DNA from: an uncultured Idiomarina sp.
GTDB taxonomy: Bacteria > Pseudomonadota > Gammaproteobacteria > Enterobacterales > Alteromonadaceae
Direction of reading: 5' to 3'
Assembly: GCA_946885915.1 (NCBI GenBank)
Contig: CAMPHF010000003.1
Location: 124,001 to 188,000 of the forward strand
Length of the DNA stretch: 64,000 bases
Each line of letters opens with the position of its first letter. Position 1 is the stretch's first letter. A program made the translations under genes and the position numbers. A model generated the notes under the pieces. The model was not told where the DNA came from. It made no database searches and worked only from the letters and a program-made list of their open reading frames with translations. This document shows, one piece after another, positions 29,514-40,952 of this stretch.

Positions 29514-29722
29514 AACTATCTCCCGTTGTCGTTATTTTGGCCTTCCATTAAGCGTAGTTGTGCGCGCGCTTATTTACAATCTGTAGTGACTAACTCAACG
29601 TGAATCAACAACTGCGAGTTTAAGCTCGCCTGCTCATTCACCACAGCACGCAACAATCTGAATTTATTGCTTATCTTTAATTACTATGGGAATGAGCACG
29701 ACAAAGATCAACCGTCAGTCGA

Positions 29723-30547
29723 TCATTCAGCCAAATGACGGGCGTGAAACCTTAACTGATCTTCAATAAAAGTCGCGATAAAGAAGTAGCTATGATCATA
29801 CCCCTCGTGCCGGTGCACCTTAAGCGCACTGCCACTTGCCGTGGCCGCAGCTTCAAGTGACTCAATCCGTAACTGTTCAGTAAGGAATTGATCACTTAAC
29901 CCAACATCCACACGAATTGGCCATGGTGCTTGAGTTGTGCGGAGTAAATAGCTGGCATCGTAAGGCTGCCAAGCCGTTTCATCGGCACCTAAATAGGCAC
30001 TGAAGGCATCACGGCCCCATTGGCAAGCGGTAGGTTCACAAATGGGTGAAAAGGCTGACACACTTTGGAAGCGCTCAGGATGTCGTTGCGCCAAGACCAA
30101 GGCGCCATGGCCACCCATCGAATGGCCGGCGATACTGGCAGGCCCCTGTAAACCGAGGCTTTTTAGCCAACTTGGTAGTTCGTCAATCAGTAAGCTTTCC
30201 ATCTGATAATGACTCTGCCAAGGCGCCGCAGTTGCGTTGACATAAAATCCCGCACCTTGGCCCAGATCATAACGATCGGCATCCGCTACCCCGGTGCCGC
30301 GCGGACTCGTATCCGGCGCAACAATGGCCATCCCTAATTCAGCGGCAATCCGTTGCGCACCTGCCTTTTGCACAAAGTTTTCATCAGTACAGGTAAGCCC
30401 CGACAGCCAATATAAAATGGGGGTGCGTTCATTCCATTCAGGTGGTAGATAAAGGGCGAATATAGTCTCGCCCTTTAAGCACTCTGAATAGACTTTGTAG
30501 CGGCGTTGCTCGCCACCAAAGCAGCGGTTGCTTGAGAGTAAGTCCAT
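29723..30547 (-). CDS. fghA: S-formylglutathione hydrolase
   Basis: Serine esterase that hydrolyses S-formylglutathione to formate and glutathione, the last step of glutathione-dependent formaldehyde detoxification. The 274-residue alpha/beta-hydrolase has the oxyanion region 'WLSGLTCTDENF' (48-59) and nucleophile Ser143 in GHSMGG (141-146); the C-terminal 'GYDHSYFF' holds the catalytic His. GGAGG stands just before the ATG. It lies 8 bases after adhC and is surely cotranscribed with it. Confidence 0.95.
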   Translation of the reverse strand: MDLLSSNRCFGGEQRRYKVYSECLKGETIFALYLPPEWNERTPILYWLSGLTCTDENFVQKAGAQRIAAELGMAIVAPDTSPRGTGVADADRYDLGQGAGFYVNATAAPWQSHYQMESLLIDELPSWLKSLGLQGPASIAGHSMGGHGALVLAQRHPERFQSVSAFSPICEPTACQWGRDAFSAYLGADETAWQPYDASYLLRTTQAPWPIRVDVGLSDQFLTEQLRIESLEAAATASGSALKVHRHEGYDHSYFFIATFIEDQLRFHARHLAE

Positions 30548-30555
30548 CTCGCCTC

Positions 30556-31686
<1,131 letters not shown>

Positions 31687-31756
31687 CTAGTTTGTGCGAT
31701 GTCAAAACACTAAGTCGCACAAGCCTAGCAGATATCATTACGAATAACAGACGCCT

Positions 31757-32497
31757 TTAGTCGAAGTGAGTCGACGATGTAGTCGAATGTTTATTTAACC
31801 ACCAAAATTTTGCTTGCTGACACCATTTTACATAGGTCCGTTGCTCACGTGGCTGCGGCAGGTAAGCCTGCGTCATATCCCGTCCCAAGCGATGACTTAA
31901 CTGCACCGGATAAGGTTTTAAGCCAATTACGTTTAACCCCAGCTCCCACCACCATTGAAAGTCGACATCAAGGGGCCGGAAAAACTGCGTCGTCCGTTCA
32001 AGTAACTGTGCCGCGGCTTCGCGCTTAATCACATAAGCGCAACTGCCCCGCGGAATACGTTCATAGCGCACCACAGTTGCGGCCCCAACTTGACCTGTCA
32101 CTTGGGTACGTTCCCGTTTGTAAGGCTCCGCTATTTTAATAAAATTCCACGGCACCTGAATGTCGCGAATACGGTTGGGCAATTGGTTAAAACCATCAAT
32201 AAGTACCACATCGTCTTCCAAGACGATGCCATAGTCGGCGCCGCTGGCGGTTAACTCTTGCCACGCCCGGCGATGGTTTAAGTAAGTCGCAACATCACGC
32301 GGGGTTAAGTTGTGGAAGTAATCATTTTGATTACGTGCCACATCCACATGCTGCTGATAAATCGTCTCATCAACCGCATTAGCGGTGAGCCCTGATACTC
32401 TTGTATAGTGCATCCCCGCACGAGAAAATTGTTGTTTCATTTGCTCAAGTCGTGAGGTCGCGGGTTCCGCGTTTAATAATAAAATTTGATAGCGCAT
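31757..32497 (-). CDS. Glycosyltransferase family 25 (LPS-type)
   Basis: A 246-residue soluble glycosyltransferase of family GT25, which in gammaproteobacteria adds sugars to lipooligosaccharide. The N-terminus 'YQILLLNAEPATSRLEQM' and the donor-site motif 'GIVLEDDVVL' (about residues 87-96) are typical, as is 'GSCAYVIKREAA'. GAGG stands about seven bases before the ATG. It is a single gene divergent from tesB; the sugar and acceptor are unknown. Confidence 0.88.
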   Translation of the reverse strand: MRYQILLLNAEPATSRLEQMKQQFSRAGMHYTRVSGLTANAVDETIYQQHVDVARNQNDYFHNLTPRDVATYLNHRRAWQELTASGADYGIVLEDDVVLIDGFNQLPNRIRDIQVPWNFIKIAEPYKRERTQVTGQVGAATVVRYERIPRGSCAYVIKREAAAQLLERTTQFFRPLDVDFQWWWELGLNVIGLKPYPVQLSHRLGRDMTQAYLPQPREQRTYVKWCQQAKFWWLNKHSTTSSTHFD

Positions 32498-32661
32498 GGA
32501 GCATCCTCAAGCATATTTTTATGGCAGTATTTGTTTAGCTAGGTCTTGTGATCACCTCACAGAGTCACCATAACCAACAAAGTTCAGCAGCAGCGCGGCA
32601 TTTACTTTATCTTTACCTCATTGAGTTAGTTTTGCCGCCGTTACCGCACAAGGAAGATCGC

Positions 32662-33519
32662 ATGAGTAAAGTATTAAACGACCTGCTTGAGTTACTGAAA
32701 CTCGAAACCATTGAACAAGGTATCTATCGTGGGCAGAGTCAAGATTTGGGCTTTGGCGCCGTGTTTGGTGGTCAGGTCATTGGTCAAGCGCTCTCCGCCG
32801 CTAAAGAAACCTTACCCTCAGATCGTAAGATTCACTCCTTACACAGCTATTTTTTGCGCCCGGGCGATGCCCACAAACCTATTGTGTATGATGTTGAAGT
32901 GATTCGTGACGGCAAGAGTTTCTCAGCTCGGCGGGTGAAGGCGATACAATTTGGCAAACCCATATTTTACATGACCGCGTCGTTTCAAATCGACGAAGAA
33001 GGTTTTCAACACCAAGACCCAATGCCTCAGGTACCAGGCCCGGAAGGCCTAGTCTCCGACCTCGATATTTATCGTGAGCACGAGCACCTCATTCCCGCCT
33101 CGATCCGTAATAAATTCATTTCAGAAAAGCCCATAGAAATGCGCTTTGTGACCGAGGTGAATCCATTTAAACCGACAGTAGATGCGCCGAAACGTTATGT
33201 CTGGTTTCGCGCGAATGGCGCGATGCCAGATGACCCGCGCGTGCATAAATACTTACTCGCTTACGCATCAGATTTTAATTTTCTACCGACGGCACTGCAG
33301 CCTCATGGCAGAAGCTTTGCGGCACCAAACATGCAAATCGCGACCATTGATCATGCGATGTGGTTTCATCGCGATTTCCGGCTTGATGATTGGTTGTTAT
33401 ATGCAATCGATAGTCCGAGTGCGCAAGGCGCGCGAGGTTTAGTCCGCGGTCAGTTTTTCAATCGTGATGGCGTGCTAGTTGCTTCGACGATTCAGGAGGG
33501 GGTGATGCGAGAGCGCTAA
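32662..33519 (+). CDS. tesB: Acyl-CoA thioesterase II
   Basis: Double hot-dog thioesterase that hydrolyses medium- and long-chain acyl-CoA. The 285-residue protein has the family's '[18 protein letters not shown]' opening (about residues 21-38), '[12 protein letters not shown]' (about 56-67), and the catalytic Asp region '[11 protein letters not shown]'. The start is the ATG at 32662, preceded by AAGGA; a longer frame from 32548 would add 38 unrelated residues. The stop codon lies within a terminator hairpin. Confidence 0.95.
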   Translation: MSKVLNDLLELLKLETIEQGIYRGQSQDLGFGAVFGGQVIGQALSAAKETLPSDRKIHSLHSYFLRPGDAHKPIVYDVEVIRDGKSFSARRVKAIQFGKPIFYMTASFQIDEEGFQHQDPMPQVPGPEGLVSDLDIYREHEHLIPASIRNKFISEKPIEMRFVTEVNPFKPTVDAPKRYVWFRANGAMPDDPRVHKYLLAYASDFNFLPTALQPHGRSFAAPNMQIATIDHAMWFHRDFRLDDWLLYAIDSPSAQGARGLVRGQFFNRDGVLVASTIQEGVMRER

Positions 33520-33535
33520 GGCTCTCGCATCTTTT
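33504..33535 (+). terminator. Intrinsic terminator overlapping the tesB stop
   Basis: A perfect 11-bp stem GATGCGAGAGC / GCTCTCGCATC with loop GCTAAG is followed by TTTT. The last codons and the stop of tesB form the left arm and loop. There is no A-run on the left, so it probably serves only the plus strand. Confidence 0.82.
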
Positions 33536-33548
33536 ACTACAGCGCCGA

Positions 33549-34763
33549 TTAAGCCACAGATAAGCTGAAGAATAAGCCGGCGATGGCTGCGCTCATCATA
33601 TTGGCGAGTGTCGCCGCCAACAGTGCCCGCATACCCAATTTGGCAATATCGTGACGGCGGCTTGGGGCCATCCCACCTAACCCACCGAGCAAGATTGCGA
33701 TAGAGCTAAAGTTGGCGAAGCCACACAACACAAAGGTAATGATGACTTGTGATTGCGCACTTAATTGATCTTTGTACTGCACAAAATCCAGATACGCCAC
33801 AAACTCGTTAATCACCAGCTTTTGTCCGATAAAGCTACCGGCCAACTGTGCTTCATCCCAGCTTACGCCCAACACATAGGCTACCGGCTGAAAAACATAG
33901 CCGAACAGCTGTTGCAAAGTAAGTTCAGGGTAACCAAACCAGCCACCAACCCAACCAAACATGCCATTAACCAGTGCAATTAGGGCCACGAACGCAATCA
34001 ACATGGCCCCAACGTTTATCGCCAATTGCATCCCATTCGAGGCACCTGACGCCGCGGCATCAATGACATTCACGGATGGATCTTCAACCTGCACATCTTC
34101 AATATCGTTGCGCGGCTTCTCAACCTCGGGGATCATCATTTTTGCCATTAAGAAGCCAGCTGGAGCTGCCATAAAACTTGCAGCAATGAGGTATTTTAAC
34201 TCAACCCCAACTCCAGCGTAGCCGGCCAGCACAGAGCCTGACACCGACGCCATACCACCGACCATCACCGCAAACAACTCGCTGCGTGTCATAGTGGCAA
34301 TAAATGGTCGCACCATCATTGGCGCTTCGGTTTGCCCGACAAAGATGTTGGCTGCCGCGGACATAGATTCAGGTCGGCTGGTACCCAACAATTTCTGCAT
34401 ACCGCCGCCCAAAATACGAATTACCCACTTCATGACACCTAAGTAATAGAGCACCGAAATAAGCGATGAAAAGAACACGATTACACTTAATACTTGAATT
34501 GCGAACACAAACCCAAAATCGGGGCTGGCGAGTCCGCCAAACATGAACTGAATACCCGCATTAGTGAAGCCAATGACCTTAGAAACGCCCTGCGCAACGC
34601 TAAACAACAAGTCCTGACCGAAGGGCACGTACAACACGAAAGCGCCCAAAATAAGCTGAATCGCAAATGCACCTGATACCGTGCGCCAGTTAATGCCGCT
34701 GCGGTTGGTCGAACAAAGATATGCAACAAAAAGAATGACAGCGATGCCAAGAAAACTATTCAT
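33549..34763 (-). CDS. nupC: Concentrative nucleoside transporter, NupC/CNT family
   Basis: Imports nucleosides with protons or sodium. The 404-residue membrane protein has about ten hydrophobic segments and family motifs '[13 protein letters not shown]' and 'NEFVAYLDF', which line the nucleoside site in CNT structures. It lies 17 bases after udk on the same strand, so uptake and phosphorylation of nucleosides are probably coexpressed. Confidence 0.94.
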   Translation of the reverse strand: MNSFLGIAVILFVAYLCSTNRSGINWRTVSGAFAIQLILGAFVLYVPFGQDLLFSVAQGVSKVIGFTNAGIQFMFGGLASPDFGFVFAIQVLSVIVFFSSLISVLYYLGVMKWVIRILGGGMQKLLGTSRPESMSAAANIFVGQTEAPMMVRPFIATMTRSELFAVMVGGMASVSGSVLAGYAGVGVELKYLIAASFMAAPAGFLMAKMMIPEVEKPRNDIEDVQVEDPSVNVIDAAASGASNGMQLAINVGAMLIAFVALIALVNGMFGWVGGWFGYPELTLQQLFGYVFQPVAYVLGVSWDEAQLAGSFIGQKLVINEFVAYLDFVQYKDQLSAQSQVIITFVLCGFANFSSIAILLGGLGGMAPSRRHDIAKLGMRALLAATLANMMSAAIAGLFFSLSVA

Positions 34764-34780
34764 AAATAAAACAGACCGTG

Positions 34781-35413
34781 TTATTCCGCCAACAACTGAC
34801 GAATTTTTGATTTGATAAGATCGATGGCGATTTCGTTTTGCCCACCGCGGGTTACCACGAGGTCAGCAAACTGTTTTGACGGTAAAATAAATTCGAAGAA
34901 GGCAGGTCGGACTGTCTCTTCATATTGTTCCGTAATTGACGCCATGCTTCTACCGCGCTCTTCTAAATCGCGGCGAATGCGACGCAATAAACAAATGTCG
35001 AGCGGCGTATCCATAAATACCGAAATATCGAATTGCTCACGCAGCTCGGGGTCGGACAATAATAGAATACCTTCCACCATCACCACGCGCCCTGGCACCA
35101 CTTTAATGGTTTCAGTCATGCGGGTGTGGGTTTTGTAATTGTACTGCGGCATTTCGACGGCATGCCCTGCGCGCAACTGCTGCAGATGCTTGAACAAGAG
35201 TTCATGTTCGAACGCTGAAGGATGATCGTAATTGGTCAACAAGCGCTGCTCAAAACTGAGGTGACTCTGATCTCGATAATAAGCATCTTCAGCCAGAATC
35301 GCGATACCACCCGTACCGAGCTCAGCAACGAGCTCTCGGTAAACCGTGGACGCAAAGAGGCTTTTCCCTGACGCAGACGCACCTGCAATCGCAATGATTG
35401 TTGTATTTTGCAC
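34781..35413 (-). CDS. udk: Uridine kinase
   Basis: Phosphorylates uridine and cytidine to their monophosphates in pyrimidine salvage. The 210-residue P-loop kinase has GASASGKS at residues 11-18, '[16 protein letters not shown]' in the nucleoside-binding region and '[13 protein letters not shown]' in the lid. The start is a GTG at 35411-35413 with AGG shortly before it. It heads the udk-nupC pair. Confidence 0.94.
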   Translation of the reverse strand: MQNTTIIAIAGASASGKSLFASTVYRELVAELGTGGIAILAEDAYYRDQSHLSFEQRLLTNYDHPSAFEHELLFKHLQQLRAGHAVEMPQYNYKTHTRMTETIKVVPGRVVMVEGILLLSDPELREQFDISVFMDTPLDICLLRRIRRDLEERGRSMASITEQYEETVRPAFFEFILPSKQFADLVVTRGGQNEIAIDLIKSKIRQLLAE

Positions 35414-35516
35414 GCGAACCTATCACTTGTTATCCGACAACAGCGCGCAATTATCCTTTATCAAGCTCAGAATTGGAAGTGTAGACATTTGTTACATTTT
35501 AGTTCTTATACAAGCG

Positions 35517-35544
35517 TTGAATTTGCGCTCGACTGAATTATAGT
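35517..35544 (+). promoter_or_regulatory. Putative sigma-70 promoter of the M16 peptidase gene
   Basis: TTGAAT (35517-35522) and TATAGT (35539-35544) are spaced by 16 bases. The start codon at 35582 leaves a leader of about 30 bases. Confidence 0.55.
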
Positions 35545-35581
35545 GGCAAACGCTTACTTCATAATAAACTGGGAACAAACC

Positions 35582-38368
35582 ATGCGTTTTTCTAGAACTC
35601 TTGCCGCAATTGCGGTTTCTACAGTGTTGTTGGGCGGCTGCCAAGCAACTGGACAAGGTAACACCGAGCAAGCACGTGCTGTGCAGAGCCAGCAGTTACC
35701 TGAAGTAAATATCAATTACGAGAGCTTTACCCTCGACAATGGCTTGCGCGTTATCGTTCATGAAGACCGCAAAGCACCTATCGTGGCGGTAAACGTTTGG
35801 TATGCGGTTGGCTCTAAAGATGAAGGCGAAGGTCAAACAGGCTTTGCGCACTTATTTGAGCACTTAATGTTCAACGGTACGGAAAACTACGACGACGAGT
35901 ATTTCGGCCCGTTTGAACGTGCCGGTGCCACCGATATGAACGGTACCACCAACAACGACCGAACCAACTACTTCCAAAACGTGCCAACCCCAGCGTTAGA
36001 TATGGCATTGTGGATGGAATCTGACCGGATGGGCCACTTACTTGGTGCCGTTACCCAAGAGAAACTCGACGAGCAACGCGGCGTTGTTCAGAACGAGAAA
36101 CGCCAGGGTGAATCTCAGCCATATGGCCGGGTATTTACGGTTTTAGCTGAACAAACCTTCCCTGAAGGCCACCCGTATTCGTGGTCGGTTATCGGTTCAA
36201 TGGAAGATTTGAATGCCGCGTCATTAGACGACGTATACCAGTGGTTTGAAGATTACTACGGCGCAGCGAATGCCGTGGTCGTACTCGCTGGTGATATCGA
36301 TGTAGCAACCGCCAAAGAAAAAATGCAGCAGTACTTTGGCCATATTGCACCGGGTAAACCACTCATTAAATCTGAAGCTTGGGTGGCCAAAACAACCGGC
36401 ACCAAGCGCATGACCATGGAAGATAAAGTACCGGCGCCGCGGGTTTACAAAACCTGGAACACCGCCCAAATGGGTACTGCAGACTCTGAGTATTTAGGGT
36501 TACTGTCAGAAATTTTTGCTGGCGGCAAAAACTCACGCTTATATCAGCGTTTAGTTTATCAAGATCAAATCGCTTCAGCCGTATTTGGCTTCCAATATGA
36601 GCGTGTTTTAGCCGGTCAGTTTATTGTCGGTGCAGACGCGAAGCCTGGTGTTAGCTTAGAAAAAATCGAAGCAATTATTGACGAAGAATTACAACGCTTA
36701 CTGAAAGAAGGCCCAACCGCGGAAGAGTTAGCGCGGGTGAAATTCCGTCAAGCAGCCGGCTTCGTGCGCGGTGCTGAGCGGATTGGTGGTTTCGGTGGTA
36801 AGTCTGACATCTTAGCGGCTGGTGAAGTTTATCACGACAACCCTGGTTACTATTCGCAGCAGCTTGAATACGTTGAACAAGCACAACCAAGCGATATTCA
36901 GGGTGCGATTAAAAACTGGCTGACCGACGGTGCCTTTGTCTTAAACGTGGTTCCGCAACCCAACTTCACTCCAGGTGAGCAAATTGCTGATCGTTCAGAA
37001 TTGCCAGCAGTCGGTGATTTACCTGAGCTCGACTTACCTGAGTTGGAAACCTTCACTCTGTCGAATGGTTTAGAGGTTGCTTTAGCAACGCGTAGCGACG
37101 TACCTACCGTACAAATGCGCTTGGCTATCGATAGTGGTTACGCGTCAGATTTTGGTGCCAAGCCAGGTACTGCCAGCTTCACCATGTCGATGTTGAAAGA
37201 AGGCACCAGCTCGCGTGATGCATTAGGTTTACAAGCAGAACTAGATAGCTTGGGTACCAATTTATTTGCCTCTGCAGGTCTTGATGGTTCATCCATTAGT
37301 ATGGACAGCTTGACTGTGAACCTAGGTGATAGCTTGGATATTTTCGCCGATGTGCTATTAAACGCTTCATTCCCACAAGCTGAAATCGACCGCAAACGTG
37401 CGATTTGGTTAGAAAATATCAACAAAGAAAAGGCTCAACCCATGTCACAAGCTTTACGTGTCATGCCGCGCCTTATCTTTGGTGAAAATCATGCCTACAG
37501 TGTGCCGTTAACAGGTTCAGGTACTGAAGAATCGATTAACGCCCTCACTCGCGATGATATGGTAAACCACGTAAGCACCTGGTTACGTCCAGATAATGCA
37601 CGTTTAGTTGTCGTCGGTGATACCACTGCTGAGCAGTTGAAGCCATTACTAGAAGAAAAGCTCGCAAATTGGACCAAGCCAACTACGGCCAAGCCTAGCA
37701 AGCAATTTGTTCCAGTGGCACCACAGCAAGCCAGCCGTGTTTACCTAATCGACCAACCGGGCACACCGCAATCGACTATTATTGCTGGTCATTTAGCACC
37801 GTCTGGTCGTTCAGATAATGCCGAAGCGATTGATGTGATGAACACCATTTTAGGCGGCAGCTTCACTAGTCGTTTAAACATGAACTTACGTGAAGACAAG
37901 AGCTGGTCTTATGGTGCACGCACCAACTGGGTTGATGCGGACGCGCAAGGTATCTATCTTGCGGTTGCCCCGGTACAAACCGACAAAACCAAAGAATCAA
38001 TGCAAGAAATTTTGCGTGAATTCACCGGTTACATTGGTGACAAGCCAGCAACGGAAGCTGAACTAGAGAAAGTGAAAGCCAACAAAACGGCGCGCTTACC
38101 TGGTGCTTATGAAACCAAAGGTGCATTACTCGGCGCTATTGCCAACATGTTAGACAAAGGCGAAGACATGGCCTGGCTCGAGAACTATGGCACTCGTATC
38201 AACAATCTTGATGTCGAAACCATTGATGCAACGGCTGACGACGTATTACGTCCAAGCGCACTAACTTGGGTAATCGTGGGTGACTTGAGCCAAATCGAGG
38301 AAGGCGTTCGTTCGTTGAACCTCGGTGAGGTAACGGTACTTGATGCTGATGGTAATCCGGTAGAGTAA
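35582..38368 (+). CDS. M16 family zinc peptidase, lipoprotein
   Basis: A 928-residue pitrilysin-type metallopeptidase, expected in the periplasm on a lipid anchor. The signal ends in LLGGC with Cys20 as lipidation site. The first M16 half has the inverted zinc motif HLFEH at 90-94 and the distant third ligand in 'QRGVVQNEKRQ'; the second half is the catalytically silent partner. Start is ATG 35582; an upstream GTG would break the signal. Codon use is notably smoother and rich in preferred codons, suggesting strong expression. Single gene with own promoter and terminator. Confidence 0.93.
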   Translation: MRFSRTLAAIAVSTVLLGGCQATGQGNTEQARAVQSQQLPEVNINYESFTLDNGLRVIVHEDRKAPIVAVNVWYAVGSKDEGEGQTGFAHLFEHLMFNGTENYDDEYFGPFERAGATDMNGTTNNDRTNYFQNVPTPALDMALWMESDRMGHLLGAVTQEKLDEQRGVVQNEKRQGESQPYGRVFTVLAEQTFPEGHPYSWSVIGSMEDLNAASLDDVYQWFEDYYGAANAVVVLAGDIDVATAKEKMQQYFGHIAPGKPLIKSEAWVAKTTGTKRMTMEDKVPAPRVYKTWNTAQMGTADSEYLGLLSEIFAGGKNSRLYQRLVYQDQIASAVFGFQYERVLAGQFIVGADAKPGVSLEKIEAIIDEELQRLLKEGPTAEELARVKFRQAAGFVRGAERIGGFGGKSDILAAGEVYHDNPGYYSQQLEYVEQAQPSDIQGAIKNWLTDGAFVLNVVPQPNFTPGEQIADRSELPAVGDLPELDLPELETFTLSNGLEVALATRSDVPTVQMRLAIDSGYASDFGAKPGTASFTMSMLKEGTSSRDALGLQAELDSLGTNLFASAGLDGSSISMDSLTVNLGDSLDIFADVLLNASFPQAEIDRKRAIWLENINKEKAQPMSQALRVMPRLIFGENHAYSVPLTGSGTEESINALTRDDMVNHVSTWLRPDNARLVVVGDTTAEQLKPLLEEKLANWTKPTTAKPSKQFVPVAPQQASRVYLIDQPGTPQSTIIAGHLAPSGRSDNAEAIDVMNTILGGSFTSRLNMNLREDKSWSYGARTNWVDADAQGIYLAVAPVQTDKTKESMQEILREFTGYIGDKPATEAELEKVKANKTARLPGAYETKGALLGAIANMLDKGEDMAWLENYGTRINNLDVETIDATADDVLRPSALTWVIVGDLSQIEEGVRSLNLGEVTVLDADGNPVE

Positions 38369-38395
38369 ACCGCTTTCTAAAGCGTCTGACGAAAC

Positions 38396-38425
38396 AAGCC
38401 GCCTCATCATGAGGCGGCTTTTTTA
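38396..38425 (+). terminator. Intrinsic terminator after M16 peptidase gene
   Basis: A 10-bp GC-rich stem AAGCCGCCTC / GAGGCGGCTT with a small loop is followed by a run of T. It lies 27 bases after the stop. Confidence 0.9.
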
Positions 38426-38462
38426 TCGTTTTAAGCAGAATGTTACTATCGGCGTAGAAACG

Positions 38463-39257
38463 TTAGGGGGTGTTTTCTAGATTAAGCGTACCACCTTGCG
38501 AGAACTGCTTAATGATAGCTGCAACCTCACCTTCCTCTACCAATTCTTGAAAAGCCGAATAAAGCTGGGTGGCACGGTCCGGATCTCGACGACTCAAAGC
38601 ACAATATACAGGGGTTGGTGCCGCCCATAACTCATCGGCGGCAATAGTTGGATAACGCGAACTTATTTCGTAATAACGTTCATGCAGATCAACACTCATA
38701 GCAACATCAACACGCCCTTCCAACAAGCGCTTTACGTTGGCCGCTAAATCTGCCGCATTATCGCGTACCGCTAATTGCGCATCGAAAACTGGATTTAATT
38801 CTGGGTATTCAAATCCATACAAAGTACCAATTCGCATTCCGCGGACATCATCTGGCGCCGTAATTGGCGCCCGACTTTTTTGCCTTAACAGCACCTGTTT
38901 GGTTTCAAATAATATCGGCGACCAACGCAGCTGTTGCGGCGCTTGTACCCAATCAGGGCTGAGAAAGCAGGCTAAATCGGCTTGGCCTGATTGCAACCAT
39001 AATTCGACCCGGGTGCGGGGTAAGTTCACATAATCGATATCAACGAATAAGCGCCGTGCGAGTTTGTCCAGCAGTTGCTTCGCGATACCATCGCTTAAGT
39101 TGCCACCACGATAAATGGCATAAGGCGGTGAATTACTCTCGCTAACCACAGCTGTGAGCGGCCGCTGCGTCTGAGCGATTAGCGGCGCGGCCAACAACAA
39201 ACCGCTGGTGACTACACTAATAGTGACGCACGACAATAACCATGGACGACGTTTCAC
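38463..39257 (-). CDS. Periplasmic substrate-binding protein, SBP family 3-like
   Basis: A 264-residue exported protein. A signal peptide covers about residues 1-28 (ending 'APLIAQTQ'). The rest has the bacterial family 3 solute-binding fold: 'PPYAIYRGGNLSDGIAKQLLDKLARRL' is split over about residues 43-70, and 'VRGMRIGTLYGFEY' is in the second lobe. No transporter genes are adjacent, so it may be an orphan or signalling binding protein. It is divergent from a membrane GGDEF/EAL gene 168 bases away. Confidence 0.82.
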   Translation of the reverse strand: MKRRPWLLSCVTISVVTSGLLLAAPLIAQTQRPLTAVVSESNSPPYAIYRGGNLSDGIAKQLLDKLARRLFVDIDYVNLPRTRVELWLQSGQADLACFLSPDWVQAPQQLRWSPILFETKQVLLRQKSRAPITAPDDVRGMRIGTLYGFEYPELNPVFDAQLAVRDNAADLAANVKRLLEGRVDVAMSVDLHERYYEISSRYPTIAADELWAAPTPVYCALSRRDPDRATQLYSAFQELVEEGEVAAIIKQFSQGGTLNLENTP

Positions 39258-39334
39258 GGGCTAACCTCGCGATGCTTGTTTTCATTCAACATACTAAAAG
39301 AAAGCAAGACAACAAAGTGAATTCAATGCTTTCC

Positions 39335-39361
39335 TTGCAATTTGCTCAATTCGCTTATAAT
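39335..39361 (+). promoter_or_regulatory. Putative promoter of the GGDEF/EAL gene
   Basis: TTGCAA (39335-39340) and a perfect TATAAT (39356-39361) are spaced by 15 bases. The gene starts 64 bases further on. Confidence 0.42.
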
Positions 39362-39425
39362 TTCATTCATAATACGTTGTGAACATTTTATCGGTTTTCA
39401 GCGAATCAATTTTCAATAGTCGAGT

Positions 39426-40931
39426 ATGGCGTGCATGACACCGTTTCGCTCAGCGTTACTCCTTAGTTTAATTTACCTACTCTTAGGCGTGCTTTGGATC
39501 GCGTTTTCAGACGCTACCTTAATGCGCCTTGTGGACGATACTGAAACGCTGTCCGAGCTGCAAACCTACAAGGGTTGGGCATACGTTTTTATTACCAGCA
39601 TTCTGTTGTTCGGGCTAACGCTGAGTGCACTCAGACGTGAACGCAACTTATCCCAACGTGATGCCTTAACGCAATTGTGGAACCGCCACATGTTTATGCG
39701 TGAGCTGACCAATCAATTGCTGTTAGCACAACACGATAACCAATCGCTGTGTGTGGTGGTGATTAACATTGATAAATTTCGCGAGCTCAATACCAGTGCT
39801 GGTCAACTTGCCGGAGATCGCTTACTGCGGGATGTCGCTGCCCTACTGCGCGAACATTTCGATAGTTTCTCAGTCATCGGTCGCTTGACCGGTGATGAGT
39901 TTGCGATTGCTTTGCGTGATGCAGACTGGCTGCAAGACGTCATTCCGGCCGTTAGCCATTTACAAGAGAAAGTGACCCAATTAAAGGTTGTCGGAAAACA
40001 ACAACAAACCATTAGTTGTTGTGCTGGTATTGCGAGTTTTCCGGCCGATGGTGAAAGTGCCCGCGAGTTATTGAATGCCGCCGCGCTCGCGCTTACCGAA
40101 GCAAAAGAAGCGGGTCGCTCGCAATTGCGCATCTACAATCGTGAATATGGCGAAGGCCTCCAGTCACGCTTGCAGTTAACAGAAGACTTCAAACACGCGC
40201 TCCGCCACAATGAGTTGCAGCTGGTCTATCAACCACAATTCAATTTGACAGATCATCACCTGGTTGGTGTTGAGGTGCTGCTGCGCTGGCACCACCCGTG
40301 TCATGGCTATATTTCGCCCGATGTGTTTATTCCACTCGCCGAGCAACAGAATTTAATTCACGCAGTGACTGATTTTGTAATTCGAACGGCGATTGATGAA
40401 TTGCAAGAATCGGGGTTACTTTACGATAAAGTTTCTCGACTTTCGATTAACGTGTCAGCCCGCGACTTCTTTGGAGAGAATAGCCATGCTCGATTCGCTG
40501 AGCACTTTGAGCAGCTATCGGGGGCGTGGTCAGTACTGCAATTAGAGATTACCGAAACAGCGGCGATGGAGAGTATTGATGTGATCCGCACGGTGTTGGA
40601 GCGCTTAAAACGCAAAGGCGTGTCGGTGTCACTGGATGATTTTGGCACCGGTTACTCATCTCTAGCCGTGTTGCGCCAATTGCCAATTAGTGAATTAAAA
40701 ATTGATCGGTCATTTATTAATGATTTAGCGCGTGATGAGAACGATGCGCGACTGGTACGCACTATTCTTGCGATGGCCGAGTCATTGAGCCTACGAGTGG
40801 TGGCTGAAGGGGTTGAAACAGAAGAACAAGTACAATTTCTCCGCCGTAACGGCTGTCAAGAAGTACAAGGCTATCATTTTGCTAAGCCAATGCCGTTAGC
40901 ACAGTTACAAAAATTTATTGCTCAGTTATAG
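39426..40931 (+). CDS. Membrane GGDEF/EAL protein (cyclic di-GMP turnover)
   Basis: A 501-residue inner-membrane protein. Two helices (about 8-27 and 50-68) enclose a short periplasmic loop; there is no PAS or other known sensor. The GGDEF domain has TGDEF at 155-159, and the usual DxDxFK/ND segment reads 'INIDKFRELN', so cyclase activity is doubtful but not excluded. The EAL domain looks complete: EVL at 283-285, 'LSINVSARD', 'LEITET', 'DDFGTGYSSL', 'LKIDRSFI' and 'AEGVET'. It is thus most likely a phosphodiesterase. A second ATG three codons in is also possible. Confidence 0.9.
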   Translation: MACMTPFRSALLLSLIYLLLGVLWIAFSDATLMRLVDDTETLSELQTYKGWAYVFITSILLFGLTLSALRRERNLSQRDALTQLWNRHMFMRELTNQLLLAQHDNQSLCVVVINIDKFRELNTSAGQLAGDRLLRDVAALLREHFDSFSVIGRLTGDEFAIALRDADWLQDVIPAVSHLQEKVTQLKVVGKQQQTISCCAGIASFPADGESARELLNAAALALTEAKEAGRSQLRIYNREYGEGLQSRLQLTEDFKHALRHNELQLVYQPQFNLTDHHLVGVEVLLRWHHPCHGYISPDVFIPLAEQQNLIHAVTDFVIRTAIDELQESGLLYDKVSRLSINVSARDFFGENSHARFAEHFEQLSGAWSVLQLEITETAAMESIDVIRTVLERLKRKGVSVSLDDFGTGYSSLAVLRQLPISELKIDRSFINDLARDENDARLVRTILAMAESLSLRVVAEGVETEEQVQFLRRNGCQEVQGYHFAKPMPLAQLQKFIAQL

Positions 40932-40952
40932 CGGCAACATTAGCTGCTGAGC

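Noticed and set aside
20014..29824. Single CTTAAG sites at 20014-20019, 26619-26624 and 29819-29824
   Set aside because: None has a second half-site at 11-base spacing; the first is part of the hsp20 ribosome-binding region and the other two are inside genes.
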